The notes under the pieces: model-generated
Database searches by the model: none
Told to the model about the DNA's origin: nothing
The model's input: the letters and a program-made list of their open reading frames with translations, nothing else
In this document: one piece after another, positions 16,095 through 25,794 of the stretch
How the letters are laid out: every line of letters begins with the position of its first letter
How positions within the stretch are numbered: position 1 is the first letter of the stretch
Made by a program: the position numbers and the translations under genes
Assembly: GCA_937912045.1 (NCBI GenBank)
Contig: CALDPI010000095.1
Coordinates: 1-38,708, forward strand
DNA from: an uncultured Clostridia bacterium
Lineage (GTDB): Bacteria; Bacillota; Clostridia; Oscillospirales; Acutalibacteraceae
Length of the DNA: 38,708 nucleotides
Direction of reading: 5' to 3'

Positions 16095-17077
16095 CAGTAA
16101 AGCACCTGCACAAAAATTATCTCTATTGCGGTTATGACAAGCGAAATGATTATAAACGGCGCCGAGAAAAACCAGGAAAGCTTTTCCTTTAAGGTGGCGC
16201 TAAGCTCGCCCTTTTCAAAGGTGAATGCCGCCTTTTCTCGACGGGCAAGGACCACAAAGCCCAAAACACCTAAAATCAGCACTATCATAAGATAAAACGT
16301 GAACGCCACGTCGGCAAAGGGTGCCGGTGCGACCCTGCTTATAAGCTCTGTCACCACCGAAACGCCGTTCACCGCAAAATGCAGAATCACGGCAGGCCAG
16401 AGCGAGCCGCTCTTCACGGCAACAAAGCCAAGCCCAAGCCCTGCAACAAAGGCAAAGGGTATTTGTATGAGGTTGGCGTGCATCAGTCCGAATATAGCTG
16501 CCGTCAGCAAGATTGCAACCCCGTCACCAAGGCGGCGGAGAAGACCGGTTACTATGCCGCGCATGGCAAACTCCTCCACAAGTGGCGGAACGACAGCGAT
16601 TGCCACAACGTAAAGTGACCGTTCAATTATGCTGTTTCCGCTTTCCATCTGCGGCATTGCAGGTTCAGTTCCAACGTATGACAGTACCGAAGCGAAGATA
16701 TTTGTAAAAACCTCGCTCAAGGCGCAAAGCCCCCAGCCGACGAAAAAGATGGGCAAGAGGTTTTCTCGCTTTGGTTTTCGTGTTTCAACCAAATTCGATA
16801 TATTGTAGCCTAAAACTTTAGATACCACAATATATGGTACTGTAAACATTAAAATTGAAAGAACAATCTGCAGCGAAGAGATGAGGAGGTTATCCTGCAT
16901 TATAGAGAACATTCGCTCCGTTCCAAAAAATACTCCCAGCGTGGCCATAAGCGCAAGCTGTAAAACAAAGCTTACCGCGAGCATAGAGGAATAGGCGGCG
17001 CCCACTGCGTTCGCCGCCCGTCTTACCTCTGTTTTTTCACGATGTTTAATTGGGTCAAAACCGTAAAAGGTTTGCAT
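16094..17077 (-). CDS. CPBP family intramembrane glutamic protease
   Basis: This 327-residue membrane protein has about eight hydrophobic helices. It carries the CPBP (CAAX protease / Abi) active-site motifs: EEFAMRG with Glu168-Glu169 and Arg173, GLMHAN with His200, and a final HFAVN with His233. The family includes prenyl-protein endopeptidases and bacterial proteins of varied use, among them bacteriocin self-immunity. No bacteriocin gene lies near, so the substrate is unknown. An additional three helices precede the protease core. The ATG lies two bases after the gyrA stop, and its ribosome site lies within gyrA, so expression follows gyrase transcription. Confidence 0.9.
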   Translation of the reverse strand: MQTFYGFDPIKHREKTEVRRAANAVGAAYSSMLAVSFVLQLALMATLGVFFGTERMFSIMQDNLLISSLQIVLSILMFTVPYIVVSKVLGYNISNLVETRKPKRENLLPIFFVGWGLCALSEVFTNIFASVLSYVGTEPAMPQMESGNSIIERSLYVVAIAVVPPLVEEFAMRGIVTGLLRRLGDGVAILLTAAIFGLMHANLIQIPFAFVAGLGLGFVAVKSGSLWPAVILHFAVNGVSVVTELISRVAPAPFADVAFTFYLMIVLILGVLGFVVLARREKAAFTFEKGELSATLKEKLSWFFSAPFIIISLVITAIEIIFVQVLY

Positions 17078-17079
17078 TT

Positions 17080-19602
17080 TTATTCCTCGTTTTCAGGTGT
17101 GTTTTCTTCGGGTGCTTCGGCACCGTCGGTTTCCTCTGCCTGTTCCTCGTCTGCGTGGTCAGCCTTTACGATGGAAAGAATCTTTTCACCCTCTGCCACG
17201 CGCATTACGCGGACACCCTTCGAAGGACGTGCAAAGGTGCTGATTTCTGCCGCGGAAATGCGGATTATGATACCGTTCGAGGCAATCATTATAATATCGT
17301 CATCGTCGGTTACCGACAAAACAGTGCAAACGTCGCCGTATTTGGCGGTGTTATAGTTGGTAACACCCTGTCCGCCGCGCGACTGCAGCCTGTAATCCTC
17401 TGCAAGCGAGCGTCTGCCATAGCCCGTTTCGGTTACGGTGAGAATTACCGATTCATCGGTAATTCCTGTCATTCCGACAACACAATCGTCGCCCTTGAGC
17501 TTAATTGCGCGGACACCGTGAGCAGTTCTGCCCATTTCGCGCGCATCCTGCTCTGCTATGCGGATAGATTTACCCTTTTTGGTTGCAATAAGCAGCTCTT
17601 CCTCGCCTGTGGTGAGCTTGACAAAGGCAAGCTCGTCATTTTCGTCGAGGTTGATTGCAATAATACCTGTAGAGCGTGTATTCTTGTATGCCGAAAGCGC
17701 AGTACGCTTAATTGTGCCGTTTTTGGTCACCATTACGACGTAGCCGTTCTCATATTCCTTGGTTACGGGCAGAATGCGTGTGATTTTTTCGCCCGGCATA
17801 AGCGGCAGAAGGTTTACAATGTTGAGACCCTTTGCCTGTCTGCTGCCCTCGGGAATTTCATACGCCTTCATTCTGTATACTCTGCCCAGGTTGGAGAAGA
17901 GCATAATGGTATCGTGCGCCATACAGATGAACATATTTTCAACAATATCGTCCTCGCGAGTGGTCATACCTGTGATACCTCTGCCGCCCTTGTGCTGAAC
18001 AGCATAGGTGTCGGTTGTGACGCGCTTGATATAGCCGTTTTGTGTTTTGGTCAGCACGCACTCATCATTTGGAATGAGGTCTTCAATATCAACCTCACCT
18101 GCGACGTCGGAAATTTCTGTGCGACGGTCGTCTGAAAACTTATCGCGAAGATTTAGTGACTCTGTCTTGACAATGTCAAGAATACGCGCCTGCGAAGCAA
18201 GGATTTCCTCACATTCCTTAATGAAATCGAGTTTTTCCTTAAGCTCGTCAAGGATTTTCTGCTTTTCCATACCCGCCAATTTACCGAGCTGCATCTGAAC
18301 AATCGCGGTGGTCTGAATATCATCAAGACCGAAGCGGTCGGTAAGGGCCTGCTTACTTTCGGGTATGGTCTTGCTGCCCCTGATAATTGCGATTACCTCG
18401 TCAATAAAGTCAAGAGCGATTTTAAGACCCTCTAAAATATGGGCGCGTTCCTCTGCCTTGCGCTTATCATACGCTGTGCGGCGACGGATAATATCACACT
18501 GGAAATCGATGCAGTTTTGGAGCATCTCCTTAAGTGTGAGCACCTGCGGCTTGCCGTTTACAATCGCAAGCAAAATTGCACCAAAGGTGCTCTGCAAGGC
18601 GGTGTAGGAATAGATTTTGTTGAGAACAACCTGCGGATTGGCATCCTTTTTAACGTCAACGATAATGCGGATACCTCCGTCACGCTTTGAGGAGTAGTCA
18701 ACAACGTCGTCAATACCCTCAATTCGTTTGTCGGCCGCGAGGTCGTAAATATTTTTAACAAGGTCCTTTTTGCGAACCTTATAAGGAATTTCGGTTATTA
18801 CAATGCGGAACTTTCCGTTACGTGTTTCCTCAATTTCGGCTTTACCACGGACAATAATCTTTCCGCGGCCGGTCGCATATGCGGCACGAATGCCTGCGCG
18901 GCCCATAATGGTGCCGCCTGTGGGGAAGTCGGGTCCTTTAATGTACTGACAAATTTCCGACAGGTCTGCATCGGGATTATCAATAAGGCAGCACATTCCG
19001 TCGATAACCTCACCCAAGTTGTGCGGAGGAATTTCGGTTGCCATACCAACCGCAATACCCGACGAGCCGTTTACAAGCAGCTGTGGGAAGCGAACAGGCA
19101 GAACCTCAGGCTCTTTCAGTCGGTCGTCATAGTTCGGTGTGAAATCAACCGTTTCCTTTTCAATATCGTCAAGCATATGAAGTGAAAGACGATTCATCTT
19201 CGACTCGGTATAACGATAAGCGGCGGCAGGATAGCCGTCGATGTTACCGAAGTTTCCGTGTCCGTCAATTAAAGGATAACGAAGGGAGAAATCCTGAGCC
19301 ATACGGACCATAGCGTCGTAAACACTCGAGTCGCCGTGGGGATGATATCTACCCAGAACGGCACCGACGGTATCGGCGCACTTACGATATGCCTTGTCGG
19401 GTGTCAGTCCGTTTTCATACATTGTGTAAAGAATGCGGCGGTGAACGGGCTTAAGTCCGTCACGCACGTCGGGCAGGGCGCGTCCCACAAGCACCGACAT
19501 TGAGTACTGAAGCATACTCGACTTTACTTCGTCAACAATTTCTACCGGTTGAATATTGGTTAATTCGTCTTCCGGCCAATATACGTTTTCTTGCTTTGCC
19601 AT
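17080..19602 (-). CDS. gyrA: DNA gyrase subunit A
   Basis: GyrA is the breakage-reunion subunit of gyrase, which introduces negative supercoils together with GyrB. The 840-residue protein has the quinolone region HPHGDSSVYDAMVRMAQDF, with the active-site tyrosine at residue 131 (AAYRYTE). The positions equivalent to E. coli Ser83 and Asp87 are Ser92 and Asp96, the unmutated states. The C-terminal beta-pinwheel carries a GyrA box reading QHKGGRG, a slight variant of QRRGGKG, which separates it from ParC. An acidic tail (about residues 817-840) may modulate supercoiling. The ATG follows GGGGGG. It is 14 bases after gyrB and is followed without a terminator by the CPBP protease. Confidence 0.98.
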   Translation of the reverse strand: MAKQENVYWPEDELTNIQPVEIVDEVKSSMLQYSMSVLVGRALPDVRDGLKPVHRRILYTMYENGLTPDKAYRKCADTVGAVLGRYHPHGDSSVYDAMVRMAQDFSLRYPLIDGHGNFGNIDGYPAAAYRYTESKMNRLSLHMLDDIEKETVDFTPNYDDRLKEPEVLPVRFPQLLVNGSSGIAVGMATEIPPHNLGEVIDGMCCLIDNPDADLSEICQYIKGPDFPTGGTIMGRAGIRAAYATGRGKIIVRGKAEIEETRNGKFRIVITEIPYKVRKKDLVKNIYDLAADKRIEGIDDVVDYSSKRDGGIRIIVDVKKDANPQVVLNKIYSYTALQSTFGAILLAIVNGKPQVLTLKEMLQNCIDFQCDIIRRRTAYDKRKAEERAHILEGLKIALDFIDEVIAIIRGSKTIPESKQALTDRFGLDDIQTTAIVQMQLGKLAGMEKQKILDELKEKLDFIKECEEILASQARILDIVKTESLNLRDKFSDDRRTEISDVAGEVDIEDLIPNDECVLTKTQNGYIKRVTTDTYAVQHKGGRGITGMTTREDDIVENMFICMAHDTIMLFSNLGRVYRMKAYEIPEGSRQAKGLNIVNLLPLMPGEKITRILPVTKEYENGYVVMVTKNGTIKRTALSAYKNTRSTGIIAINLDENDELAFVKLTTGEEELLIATKKGKSIRIAEQDAREMGRTAHGVRAIKLKGDDCVVGMTGITDESVILTVTETGYGRRSLAEDYRLQSRGGQGVTNYNTAKYGDVCTVLSVTDDDDIIMIASNGIIIRISAAEISTFARPSKGVRVMRVAEGEKILSIVKADHADEEQAEETDGAEAPEENTPENEE

Positions 19603-19616
19603 TGATTTTTCCCCCC

Positions 19617-21557
19617 TTAAATATCCAAATCTGTCGCAAAGATTGCGTTTTCTTCAATAAATCTTCTTCTCGGCTCAACCTCGTCGCCCATCAGCATTGA
19701 GAAGGTTTCGTCTGCAATCTGCGCGTCAAGCATATTAACGCGGAGCAGGGTTCTTCTCTCGGGGTCGAGTGTGGTTTCCCAAAGCTGCTCGGGATTCATT
19801 TCACCAAGACCCTTATAGCGCTGAACGTCGGCGCTGCCGCCGAGCTTTTCAATATACATTGCTTTTTCTTCATCAGTAAAGGCATCAAAATGCTGTTTGC
19901 CCTTTGAAATTCTGTAAAGGGGCGGCTGTGCCAGATAAATATGACCCGTTTCGATTAGTTCGGGCATATATCTGAAAAAGAATGTGAGTAAAAGCGTTCT
20001 GATGTGGCTTCCGTCGACGTCGGCATCGGCCATGATAACAATTTTATCATAACGCAGCTTTTCAATATCAAAATGCTCGCCTATTCCTGTGCCAAGTGCG
20101 ATTATAACGGGTGTCAGCTTATCATTGCCGTAAACCTTGTCCTCGCGTGCCTTTTCAACGTTGAGCATCTTACCCCAAAGCGGCAGGATTGCCTGATAGG
20201 TACTGTTTCTTCCCTCAACCGCACTTCCGCCTGCGGAATCTCCCTCGACGATGAAAATTTCGGTCTTAGTCGGGTCGTTGCTTATGCAGTCGGTCAGTTT
20301 TTCGGGCATTCTTGTCTTTCCGCCGATACCCGATTTGTTTCTGATTGTTTCTCTTGCTTTTTGTGCGGCCTCGCGCGCGTTAGATGCGGCAATCGATTTT
20401 TCGATTATAATCTTTGCCTCAGCCGGATGCTCCTCTAAGAACTGATAAAGCTTGTCATTAACAATATCCCTGACCAGCTTTCCGACCGACGTATTACCGA
20501 GCTTTGCCTTGGTCTGTGATTCAAACTGTGCATCTGCAAGCTTTACGCTGATAACAGCAACCAGACCCTCGGTTATGTCCTCACCCTTAAGACGCGGATT
20601 TCCGTCTTTCAGGTGCTTGAAATCGAAGGCGTATTTATTAACGGTATTTGCAAGACTCATTTTAAAGCCCTGTTCGTGTGTACCGCCGTCTATTGTATGA
20701 AGAGTATTTGCAAAGGACATAATGTTTGAGCTGTATGAGGTTGACCACAGAAGTGCAATTTCTGCTGTTTCGTCACCCTTGCTGCCCGAAAGATAAATAA
20801 CCTCGGAATTAAGGCTGTCCTTTTTCATTCCTGCAAGGAGGAACTCAACGTAAGAGCGGATACCGCCCTCATAATAAAACTCGTCCGTTTGCGGCTCAAA
20901 CACGTCGGTGCGCAAATCTTTAAGCTCAACGCGGATGCCCGCGTTTAAGAAGGCCTGCTCGCGCAGACGGGTTTTGAGTGTTTCGTAATCATACGTTGTG
21001 GTATCGGTGAAAATTTTCGGGTCGGGCTTAAAGGTAACGGTGGTGCCTGTTTCGCTCGTCTGTCCGATAACCTCAAGCTCGGTCATAATTGCGCCCTTTT
21101 CATAGCGCTGTTTATATATATTTTTGCCGTCCTTAACCTCAACCTCAAGCCAGGAAGACAGCGCGTTAACAACCGATGCACCAACACCGTGCAGACCGCC
21201 CGAAACCTTATAACCGTTTCCGCCGAATTTTCCGCCTGCGTGCAAAATTGTGAAAACAACAGTAACGGTCGGAATTCCCTTTTGTGGGTTTATACCCACA
21301 GGAATACCGCGTCCGTTATCTGTTACGCGAACAATTCCGTCATCTAAAAGTTCAACAACTATTTTATCGCAGTGGCCAGCCAGTGCCTCGTCGATTGAGT
21401 TATCGACAATTTCATAAACGAGATGGTGAAGACCGCGCTCACCCGTTGAGCCTATGTACATACCGGGGCGCTTTCTTACCGCTTCAAGTCCTTCTAAAAC
21501 CTGAATGGAATTTTCGTCATAATTCTCGGTTATAGGTGTGATGTTTTCCGTACTCAT
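19617..21557 (-). CDS. gyrB: DNA gyrase subunit B
   Basis: GyrB is the ATPase subunit of gyrase. The 646-residue protein has the GHKL ATPase domain with EIVDNSIDEALAG near residues 49-61, DNGRGIPVG and the GGLHGVGASVVNALS lid. It also has the TOPRIM domain with EGDSAGGSA at 438-446 and DADVDGSHI with metal-binding Asp511 and Asp513, plus the tail QRYKGLGEMNPEQLWETT. A length near 640 is typical of Firmicutes and lacks the insert of proteobacterial GyrB. The ATG follows GAGGAG overlapping the remB end, so the gene continues the dnaA-proximal operon. Confidence 0.98.
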   Translation of the reverse strand: MSTENITPITENYDENSIQVLEGLEAVRKRPGMYIGSTGERGLHHLVYEIVDNSIDEALAGHCDKIVVELLDDGIVRVTDNGRGIPVGINPQKGIPTVTVVFTILHAGGKFGGNGYKVSGGLHGVGASVVNALSSWLEVEVKDGKNIYKQRYEKGAIMTELEVIGQTSETGTTVTFKPDPKIFTDTTTYDYETLKTRLREQAFLNAGIRVELKDLRTDVFEPQTDEFYYEGGIRSYVEFLLAGMKKDSLNSEVIYLSGSKGDETAEIALLWSTSYSSNIMSFANTLHTIDGGTHEQGFKMSLANTVNKYAFDFKHLKDGNPRLKGEDITEGLVAVISVKLADAQFESQTKAKLGNTSVGKLVRDIVNDKLYQFLEEHPAEAKIIIEKSIAASNAREAAQKARETIRNKSGIGGKTRMPEKLTDCISNDPTKTEIFIVEGDSAGGSAVEGRNSTYQAILPLWGKMLNVEKAREDKVYGNDKLTPVIIALGTGIGEHFDIEKLRYDKIVIMADADVDGSHIRTLLLTFFFRYMPELIETGHIYLAQPPLYRISKGKQHFDAFTDEEKAMYIEKLGGSADVQRYKGLGEMNPEQLWETTLDPERRTLLRVNMLDAQIADETFSMLMGDEVEPRRRFIEENAIFATDLDI

Positions 21558-21567
21558 TTTCTACTCC

Positions 21568-21831
21568 TCAAAAATTATTGTTTGTGATTTCTGAACGCTT
21601 ATTAAGTGTTGCAGACGAAATCTGGGAAATGTAAACCCTTCTTTTTCCGTTCTCTTTACATACTATAAAGGTTTTTGGCAACTCGGTTGTGACGTTTACA
21701 ACGTCGCCGCTTTTTTCCGCCGCGGCAAGATAGTTTCTTGTTGCTTTGCTGATTGTCGCGGTGTCCAGGTCAAAAATACCGATTATTTCGTCTGTTTTTA
21801 TTATTTTTTCTTTTCCGATATGAAGATACAT
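21568..21831 (-). CDS. remB: RemB/YaaB family regulator (extracellular matrix regulator, DUF370)
   Basis: This 87-residue protein of the RemA/RemB family (DUF370) begins MYLHIGKEKIIKTDEIIGIF, followed by DLDTATISKATRNYL and a second half with KTFIVCKENGKRRVYISQISS. In Bacillus subtilis yaaB (remB) occupies the same place between recF and gyrB and contributes to matrix gene activation; RemA of this family is a ring-forming DNA-binding protein. Position and motifs make the family call secure. Whether this protein regulates biofilm genes in this organism is not known. GGAG lies far upstream (about 15 bases), so translation may depend on coupling with recF, which ends four bases earlier. Confidence 0.9.
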   Translation of the reverse strand: MYLHIGKEKIIKTDEIIGIFDLDTATISKATRNYLAAAEKSGDVVNVTTELPKTFIVCKENGKRRVYISQISSATLNKRSEITNNNF

Positions 21832-21834
21832 AAT

Positions 21835-22899
21835 TTAACTTAAAACTCCGTTCTTCATTGTAAATACTTTGCCACTTGATAAATTAAGAATGTTTGACGG
21901 GTCGCAGCAGGTAATAAACACCTGCCAGTTTTTAATGTGGTTAAGCACGTAGTTTTGTCTTTCCGGGTCGAGCTCACTCATAACATCGTCAAGCAAAGCC
22001 ACCGTTTCTTCTCCAGTTTTAAGCTTAAGAATTTCTGCCTCTGCAAGCTTTAAGGTCAACGCGACCGAGCGTTTCTGCCCCTGCGAGCCGAAAAGACGCG
22101 CATTTTTACCGTTTATCAAAAACTCAATATCGTCGCGATGGGGACCAACACTTGTAACGCCCGTGCTTATATCCTCTCTTCTTGCATTTTTAAGCCGTTC
22201 ACCAAAATATTCACTCGAACAGTTGCAAAGATAAGATATTTCCAAATTTTCTTTATTTTCAGATATTCCGGAATAAATTAAAGGTGCTGTTTCTTTTAAA
22301 TTGGTTATATATTTTTTTCTGTATTCAATTATCTTTTCGCCGTTCTTTACAATCTCTCTATCAAAGGCATCGAGCATTGATATAAGCTCGCCGTGGTAAT
22401 AAAGGTCTTTTAGAAGAGAATTTCGCTGAACTATTGCCCTTGTATATTTTCTCTGAAAATCTGCATATTGCGGATAAATTTGAAAAATTGCTGTATCAAG
22501 AAATTTTCGTCTGACCGCAGGACCGTCCTTTACAAGCTCAATATCCTGCGGCGAAAAAACAATAGCACAAAAATTTCCTGCAAGTGCGCCCGGAGTTGAT
22601 AAATTATTTCCGTTTAAGGTGGCACGGCGGCGTTCTTTAATTTCAATTTCAGCATCGTTTAAAACGCCGTTTTTCAAAAATTCAAGACTTATCTTTGCGC
22701 CGTCCTTTTCGAACATTATATATTCGTTTTCCTTTGCACCGCGAAAGCTCTTTGCGCCTGTAAAAAGCCACAGAGCCTCCAAAAGATTTGTCTTTCCCTG
22801 TGCATTTGGTCCACAAATGACGTTCATTTTGCTATCGGGCTCAAAACACACGTTTTCAATATTTCGGAAATTTTTAAGTAATACTTTTTTTACCGTCAT
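21835..22899 (-). CDS. recF: DNA replication and repair protein RecF
   Basis: RecF, an SMC-like ATPase, loads RecA at gaps with RecO and RecR. The 354-residue protein has Walker A GPNAQGKTN from residue 30, the signature region FGSQGQKRSVALTLKLAEAE and Walker B VALLDDVMSELDPERQ. VGPHRDDIEFLINGK, conserved in RecF, precedes the signature. The ATG is one base after the S4-domain gene stop (TAATATG) and has no clear Shine-Dalgarno site, so it is probably translated by coupling. It belongs to the conserved dnaN-yaaA-recF-remB-gyrBA order. Confidence 0.97.
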   Translation of the reverse strand: MTVKKVLLKNFRNIENVCFEPDSKMNVICGPNAQGKTNLLEALWLFTGAKSFRGAKENEYIMFEKDGAKISLEFLKNGVLNDAEIEIKERRRATLNGNNLSTPGALAGNFCAIVFSPQDIELVKDGPAVRRKFLDTAIFQIYPQYADFQRKYTRAIVQRNSLLKDLYYHGELISMLDAFDREIVKNGEKIIEYRKKYITNLKETAPLIYSGISENKENLEISYLCNCSSEYFGERLKNARREDISTGVTSVGPHRDDIEFLINGKNARLFGSQGQKRSVALTLKLAEAEILKLKTGEETVALLDDVMSELDPERQNYVLNHIKNWQVFITCCDPSNILNLSSGKVFTMKNGVLS

Positions 22900-22900
22900 A

Positions 22901-23107
22901 TTATTCTATTTCGATTTTCTGCCCGTCAAAGCAGACAGTATCTCCGCTTTTAATTTTTTTGCCGCGCATAAGGCAAACCTCATCATTCACAAGGACGTTG
23001 CCCTCAAGAATTTCCAGCTTTGCGTGGCCGCCTGTTTCAACAAGACCTGCAAATTTTAAAAGACTGTCAAGCTTTATAAAGTCGCCCGATATTTTAATTT
23101 TTTCCAT
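22901..23107 (-). CDS. yaaA: S4-domain RNA-binding protein YaaA/RlbA
   Basis: This 68-residue protein is a single S4 RNA-binding domain: FIKLDSLLKFAGLVETGGHAK (residues ~11-31), the LEGNVLVNDEV strand-turn and RGKKIKSGDTVCFDG. In Bacillus the same gene between dnaN and recF (yaaA, also rlbA) is thought to act in ribosome maturation. The start ATG shares one base with the dnaN stop (TAATG), and GAGG lies in the end of dnaN. Small size, position and fold make the call secure; the molecular target is inferred. Confidence 0.93.
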   Translation of the reverse strand: MEKIKISGDFIKLDSLLKFAGLVETGGHAKLEILEGNVLVNDEVCLMRGKKIKSGDTVCFDGQKIEIE

Positions 23108-24204
23108 TATCTCAACCTCATCGGCATTATCATATAGACAAATGAATCATCATCGGGAACGATTATAACTGCTGCAGAACCGCCGTTGAAGCAGATGTTA
23201 ACCGTTTCATAATCAGATGCACGAAGTGCTTCAAGCAGATATTTGCTGTTAAGTCCGATTTCAAACGGCTGTCCCTCTAAAATAATGCCTGCGGTTTCGG
23301 TTGCCTTTCCAACACTTGTAAAACAGCTGAAAACTGTTTCGTTCTCTTTTATGCTGCATCTTATCGGTGTTGTAAAATTGTCGTTAATTATAAGTGAAAT
23401 TCTTTCAATTATTTCAATTATATCCCTTGTATTAACCTTAATTTTCTGTGCAAACTGTTCGGGAATGGTTTTCTTATAATCAATAAACTCTCCGTCAAGC
23501 AGACGTGAAATGAAAGAATAACCCTCAATCTCAAAACAGATGTGTCTTCTGCCGATGTAAATTTCAATTTCCTTTTCTTCGTCGGTTACAATCTTCATAG
23601 CCTCTGCAACAGCGCGACCGGAAATTACAAAATTAAGCGTTTCGTCAAGATTTACCTTTTCTTTTCTGATTGCAAGGCGGAAACCGTCAATCGCAATCAG
23701 CTTTAATGCGCCATCTGCAATTTCAAAGTTTATGCCTGTTAAAATCGGTCTTGTTCCCTCAACGGGTGCAACAGCAAAAATTGTCTGTCTTACCATATCC
23801 TTTAAAATGCCTGCAGTAATACAAATTTTTTTGCTCTCTGCAATGGTGGGTATTTCAGGAAAATCAACCGCTGCCATTCCCATAATGTCGAAAACGGCAG
23901 AGCCGCTTTTAATATTGCACATCATTCTCTGGTCGGCTGTAAAGGTGACGGTTTCACCGTTCATACTGTGTAAAACAGAGTTAAAGAATCGGGCAGAAAT
24001 TACAATGCTTCCCTTTTCTTCAACGTTTGCCTCAATTTCCTTGCTGAGACCTGTTTCAAGGTTGTAGCTTGAAAGGCAGATTTTGCCTTCCTCTGCAGAA
24101 ATTAAAATTCCCTCAAGTACCGGAATTGCAGTTTTTGATGAAACGACTCTTGAAAGATTTGAAACAGCCTCGCATAATTTATTACGCTCAACAGAAAAAA
24201 TCAT
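23107..24204 (-). CDS. dnaN: DNA polymerase III beta subunit (sliding clamp)
   Basis: DnaN is the ring-shaped clamp that tethers the replicative polymerase and recruits partners. The 365-residue protein has three repeated clamp domains. It opens MIFSVERNKLCEAVSNLSRVV and includes VEGTRPILTGINFEI in the middle, IDGFRLAIRKEK at the end of the second domain, and a C-terminal VYMIMPMRLR that forms part of the hydrophobic partner pocket. The ATG has GGAGG at a spacing of eight. A 238-bp AT-rich gap separates it from dnaA, as in Bacillus. Confidence 0.97.
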   Translation of the reverse strand: MIFSVERNKLCEAVSNLSRVVSSKTAIPVLEGILISAEEGKICLSSYNLETGLSKEIEANVEEKGSIVISARFFNSVLHSMNGETVTFTADQRMMCNIKSGSAVFDIMGMAAVDFPEIPTIAESKKICITAGILKDMVRQTIFAVAPVEGTRPILTGINFEIADGALKLIAIDGFRLAIRKEKVNLDETLNFVISGRAVAEAMKIVTDEEKEIEIYIGRRHICFEIEGYSFISRLLDGEFIDYKKTIPEQFAQKIKVNTRDIIEIIERISLIINDNFTTPIRCSIKENETVFSCFTSVGKATETAGIILEGQPFEIGLNSKYLLEALRASDYETVNICFNGGSAAVIIVPDDDSFVYMIMPMRLR

Positions 24205-24442
24205 TTTTTATTCCTCCATGTGTGTTTTATATGTTTAAATATTCGCAGTCATAGTAGTAACGTTAGTTGTGTTAAAAAGTCAAAATTTGCTTAGTATAAA
24301 AGGAAAATTTGAGATTTAAGAAAAATATAACAATGTGTGCAAAAAAGAGTAACTTTTAGTTTGTTAACAGGCAATTTAATAAGTGCGCGTTTAATTAAAG
24401 TTAATAACTATAACAACTTACGCATTATGTAAACAAAGGTAA
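24205..24442. other. AT-rich dnaA-dnaN intergenic region with weak DnaA-box words
   Basis: This 238-bp AT-rich gap should hold the dnaN leader. TGTGCAAAA (24336-24344) is an 8/9 match to an inverted DnaA box. TAGTAGTAA (24252-24260) looks like DnaA-trio triplets, though no consensus box sits beside it. No coding frame is present. Whether unwinding occurs here or upstream of dnaA cannot be decided by reading. Confidence 0.45.
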
Positions 24443-25756
24443 CTATTCGCCTTTTATGTTCTTAATTATTTCCTCAATAATATCCTTTTCGTGAACGTCC
24501 TGTTTTATTTTCTTTTCAATGGCGTTGCAGGCATAAAGAACGGTCGTGTGGTCCTTGCCGAAGCTTTCACCAATCGCTTTATAGGACATTTCGGTCGTTT
24601 CCTTTGCAATATACATAGAAACCTGACGGGCAAGAGCAATGTTTGCCGTTCTGCGCTGTGACAGAATTTCGTTTTCGCTTACGGAATAGTTGCGCGCAAC
24701 CTCAGAAATAATCTGCTCAATTTTAATTGGCTCTTTCTGCGGGTCGTTTACTATATCGCGGATGAAAACCTGCACAACGGGAATTGTTGGGGCTTTTTTC
24801 TGCAACTCGATGTATGCCTGCAGCTTTTTAACAACACCCTCAAGCTGACGTGTGTTGGCACGAATGTGCTCTGCAATGTAATAAATAATGTTTTCTTCCA
24901 GCTTGATTCCCAAAAATTCAGACTTAGTTTTTACAATTCCCACGCGCGTTTCAAAATCTGGAGAGGTAATGTCTGCCATCAGTCCGCTTTCAAAGCGCGA
25001 GCGGATTCGGTCTGTCAGGGTTTTAACCTCCATCGGAGGACGGTCGAGTGTTACAACAATTTGTTTATTGTTTTGCTTGAGTGTTTCAAATGTGTTGTAA
25101 AATTCCTCCTGCGTTTGTTCTTTTCCCGCAATGAAGTGAACGTCGTCCATGAGTAAAACGTCGGCTGTGCGGAATTTTTCGCGGAAAATATCCATGGTTC
25201 CGGCGTTGATGGAAGAGATGAGTTGATTTGTAAAATCTTCACCGCGTATATAAACAATGTTTTTCTGCGGGAAGTTTTTGTTTATATGATTTTTAATTGC
25301 AAGCAAAAGATGGGTTTTGCCGACACCCGATTTACCGTAAATAACGAGAGGGTTATATATGATAAAGGGGTTGTCCGCAACGGCCATTGCCGCAGCGTGT
25401 GCAAAACGGTTTGTCGAGCCGACAATAAAATTGTCAAAGGTAAAGGCTTCGTCGAAAAAAGCATTGTCGGTAATCGGCTGTACAATGTTGCCAGCCTTAT
25501 CCTCAACCAAAATTTTAACAGGGGCAGAAATGCCGATAACGTCCTTTAAGGTTTCGCTGATGAGGGGAGCATAAAAGCTGTCAACCGAATTTTTAACAAT
25601 ATCAGACGGAGCCGAAAGGAGCAGACCCTCAGCGCCAAAATCAAGCGGTTTTAAATCCTTAATCCAAAGATTGTATCCCACCAAGGTTATTTTTTCAGAA
25701 TTTTTAAGTTCTTCACATACGGCGCTCCAAATATCGCCGACAGATTGAATAGACAA
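24443..25756 (-). CDS. dnaA: Chromosomal replication initiator DnaA
   Basis: DnaA binds oriC boxes and melts the origin. I place the start at TTG (25756-25754), giving 437 residues. GGGGTGG lies six bases upstream and the protein then begins SIQSVGDIWSAVCEEL, the normal domain I opening. An in-frame ATG at 25771 overlaps that ribosome site, and the open frame further upstream runs through the promoter. Domains: helical domain I, AAA+ domain III with Walker A GKSGVGKTH from residue 141 and Walker B VLLMDD near 200-205, and DNA-binding domain IV with the signature FGKDHTTVLYA near 399-409. A perfect DnaA box in its own promoter suggests autoregulation. Confidence 0.97.
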   Translation of the reverse strand: MSIQSVGDIWSAVCEELKNSEKITLVGYNLWIKDLKPLDFGAEGLLLSAPSDIVKNSVDSFYAPLISETLKDVIGISAPVKILVEDKAGNIVQPITDNAFFDEAFTFDNFIVGSTNRFAHAAAMAVADNPFIIYNPLVIYGKSGVGKTHLLLAIKNHINKNFPQKNIVYIRGEDFTNQLISSINAGTMDIFREKFRTADVLLMDDVHFIAGKEQTQEEFYNTFETLKQNNKQIVVTLDRPPMEVKTLTDRIRSRFESGLMADITSPDFETRVGIVKTKSEFLGIKLEENIIYYIAEHIRANTRQLEGVVKKLQAYIELQKKAPTIPVVQVFIRDIVNDPQKEPIKIEQIISEVARNYSVSENEILSQRRTANIALARQVSMYIAKETTEMSYKAIGESFGKDHTTVLYACNAIEKKIKQDVHEKDIIEEIIKNIKGE

Positions 25757-25794
25757 AAAATACCACCCCATAGCATATATAATAATACAAATAA

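Noticed and set aside
17050..18135. 361-codon open frame on the plus strand
   Set aside because: It lies fully antisense to gyrA. Its cysteine-rich, irregular composition is typical of a shadow frame.
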